Origin: Solirubrobacterales bacterium
GTDB taxonomy: Bacteria > Actinomycetota > Thermoleophilia > Solirubrobacterales > Solirubrobacteraceae
NCBI GenBank assembly: GCA_015655225.1
Contig: JAATFK010000715.1
Location: 1 to 6,046, forward strand
Length of the DNA: 6,046 bases
Reading direction: 5' to 3'
The notes beneath the pieces are model-generated. The model was not told where the DNA came from, did not search any database, and worked only from the letters and a program-made list of their open reading frames with translations. Below are positions 5,092-6,046 of the stretch, piece after piece (the stretch's first letter is position 1; each line of letters opens with the position of its first letter). A program made the position numbers and the translations under genes.

Positions 5092-5853
5092 GTGTCGCCA
5101 CTCCGAGTCGACGAGGCGAGCGCCTCCTACGAGAGCGCGATGCGAAACCCGCTGGCCGCCGGCCCCGGGATCTGCGAGGTTTGCCACACATTCATCGATC
5201 CGCAGTACTCCCGCTGCTACCCCTGCATGCACCAGCACCAGTGGCTCGACGCGGTCGTGCCGATCTCCTACAGCGAGCACGGCGGTCAGCTGCATCTCGC
5301 TCTCCGCGGGTACAAGGACGGCTACTCCCCCGCCGAGCGCGGCTTTGCAACGCCACGGCTCGCAGCGATTCTGTGGTACTTCCTCGAGGCCCACGAGAGA
5401 TGCGTCGCCGATGCCGTCGGCGTGGACCGCTTCGACGTCGTGACGACCGTTCCGTCGTCGACGCCCGAGCGAGATGAAGCACGCGGAAACCTTCGCTGGA
5501 TCGTCTCCACCTGCGAGCCCATCAACGCCCGCTTCGAGCGAGTCCTGCGAGCAACCGGGAGAGTTCCGGAGGGGCGGGATCTCGCGATCGAGAGATACCG
5601 CAGCGAGCGTCTGCTCACGGGAGAGACGGTGCTCCTCATCGACGACACCTGGACCACCGGCGGCCACGCCCAATCAGCCGCCGCCGCTCTCAAGGCTGCT
5701 GGCGCAACCACAGTCGCGCTCGTCGTGATCGGCCGCCACGTGAAGCCGTGGTGGGTGCCCGGACCCGGTCCGGAGACCGTGGGCGAGCTGCTCGGGCTGC
5801 TGCCGAAGCCATTCGACTGGACGAGCTGCGTGCGGGAGGAGCCGACGAGCTAG
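5092..5853 (+). CDS. ComF-like phosphoribosyltransferase with N-terminal zinc ribbon
   Basis: The 253-residue protein begins its structured part with a four-cysteine zinc ribbon, C28-x2-C31-x10-C42-x2-C45. It is followed by ISYSEHGGQLHLALRGYKDG (58-77), which corresponds to the Y-G-x-L...K segment after the ribbon in ComF/ComFC proteins. A type I phosphoribosyltransferase domain follows, with the loop strand VVTTVPSS (116-123) and the PRPP-binding motif VLLIDDTWTTGG (180-191; D184, D185, T189). The canonical ComF RGFNQ segment is replaced by RGNLRW (131-136). A conserved-looking GRHVKPWW (214-221) follows the last core strand. Family enzymes use PRPP, but here the acceptor base is unknown. 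GTG 5092 is chosen because the frame has no better start before the ribbon and a TAGGCT -10 precedes it by 6 bases. It is the partner gene of the DprA-like protein. Confidence 0.88.
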   Translation: MSPLRVDEASASYESAMRNPLAAGPGICEVCHTFIDPQYSRCYPCMHQHQWLDAVVPISYSEHGGQLHLALRGYKDGYSPAERGFATPRLAAILWYFLEAHERCVADAVGVDRFDVVTTVPSSTPERDEARGNLRWIVSTCEPINARFERVLRATGRVPEGRDLAIERYRSERLLTGETVLLIDDTWTTGGHAQSAAAALKAAGATTVALVVIGRHVKPWWVPGPGPETVGELLGLLPKPFDWTSCVREEPTS

Positions 5854-5896
5854 ACGACGCTCGGACATGGCCGCCGTCGCGGCGCGCCGGCCTAGC

Positions 5897-5922
5897 GGCG
5901 GGGCGGCCGCGCACGCCCCGCC
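5897..5922. terminator. GC-rich hairpin between convergent genes
   Basis: GGCGGGGCG (5897-5905) and CGCCCCGCC (5914-5922) form a perfect 9-bp stem with an 8-base loop. It lies in the 77-base spacer between the phosphoribosyltransferase stop and the stop of the minus-strand gene, where a bidirectional terminator is expected. There is no T-run on either strand. It would have to work as a tail-less hairpin, a type reported in actinobacteria. Confidence 0.55.
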
Positions 5923-5930
5923 CAGCCCCC

Positions 5931-6046
5931 CTACGCGGCGCCTCTCCTGATCGTCAGCGCCTTGTGCGAGGAGACCGTCCTGGCGCCCTTCGCCGACGGG
6001 TTGAACGTGACCGTCACCGTCGCCTTGACCTCGTTGTGCTTGATCC
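5931..6046 (-). CDS. C-terminal fragment of a beta-rich, probably extracellular protein (partial)
   Basis: On the minus strand an open frame enters from the right edge and ends at TAG (5931-5933), giving 37 residues. They read as alternating beta-branched and polar residues (VKATVTVTF), then NPSAKGARTVSSHKALTIRR and a short tail GAA. This is the pattern of the last strands of an Ig-like or similar beta-sandwich repeat found at the end of secreted or surface proteins of high-GC actinobacteria. The 5' end lies outside the window, so the total size, signal peptide and function cannot be seen. It converges on the phosphoribosyltransferase gene. Confidence 0.6.
   Translation of the reverse strand, partial: IKHNEVKATVTVTFNPSAKGARTVSSHKALTIRRGAA

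Noticed and set aside
4280..5191. 303-codon open frame on the minus strand opposite the DprA-like gene
   Set aside because: It has no family resemblance and its composition is that of a shadow frame. The plus strand carries clear conserved motifs over the same span.

Overview
The window is about 6 kb of very GC-rich bacterial DNA, densely packed on both strands and with strong G/C bias at third codon positions. Together with GTG starts that sit 6-7 bases after a TAnnnT hexamer (leaderless-type starts), this points to an actinobacterium. A member of the Thermoleophilia (Solirubrobacter/Conexibacter type) is my best guess, but this rests on style and not on a marker gene. The window holds six complete protein genes and one gene cut off at the right edge. 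I see no RNA gene, insertion sequence, CRISPR array or origin.

Left block (33-1760, minus strand): a LysR-type regulator is followed after 9 bases by a two-domain 3-mercaptopyruvate-type sulfurtransferase. The regulator is divided from the next block by a 129-base divergent intergenic region. That region carries a perfect LysR-type operator, ACCGAT-N11-ATCGGT, centred 62 bases upstream of the regulator's probable leaderless start.

Middle block (1890-3988, plus strand): an alpha/beta hydrolase with Asp at the nucleophile-elbow position overlaps by 4 bases (GTGA) with a GlcD/D-lactate-dehydrogenase-like FAD oxidoreductase. The two look translationally coupled, and the LysR protein probably controls them. 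The substrate is unknown. A hydrolase followed by a 2-hydroxyacid-type dehydrogenase would suit ester or lactone opening followed by oxidation of a hydroxy acid.

Right block (4130-5853, plus strand): a divergent DprA-family (SLOG/Rossmann) protein lacks the C-terminal winged helix and several canonical DprA motifs. After a 26-base gap comes a ComF-like phosphoribosyltransferase with an N-terminal four-cysteine zinc ribbon and an intact PRPP loop. Both relate to competence proteins, yet no other competence gene is present here. Hand-counted lines in this block have visibly lower GC (about 65%) than the flanking operon (about 82%). This two-gene cassette is the most interesting part of the window and is a candidate nucleotide- or DNA-sensing system, for defence or DNA uptake.

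Right edge (5931-6046, minus strand): the last 37 codons of a beta-rich, probably surface or secreted protein converge on the cassette. A 9-bp GC hairpin lies between them.
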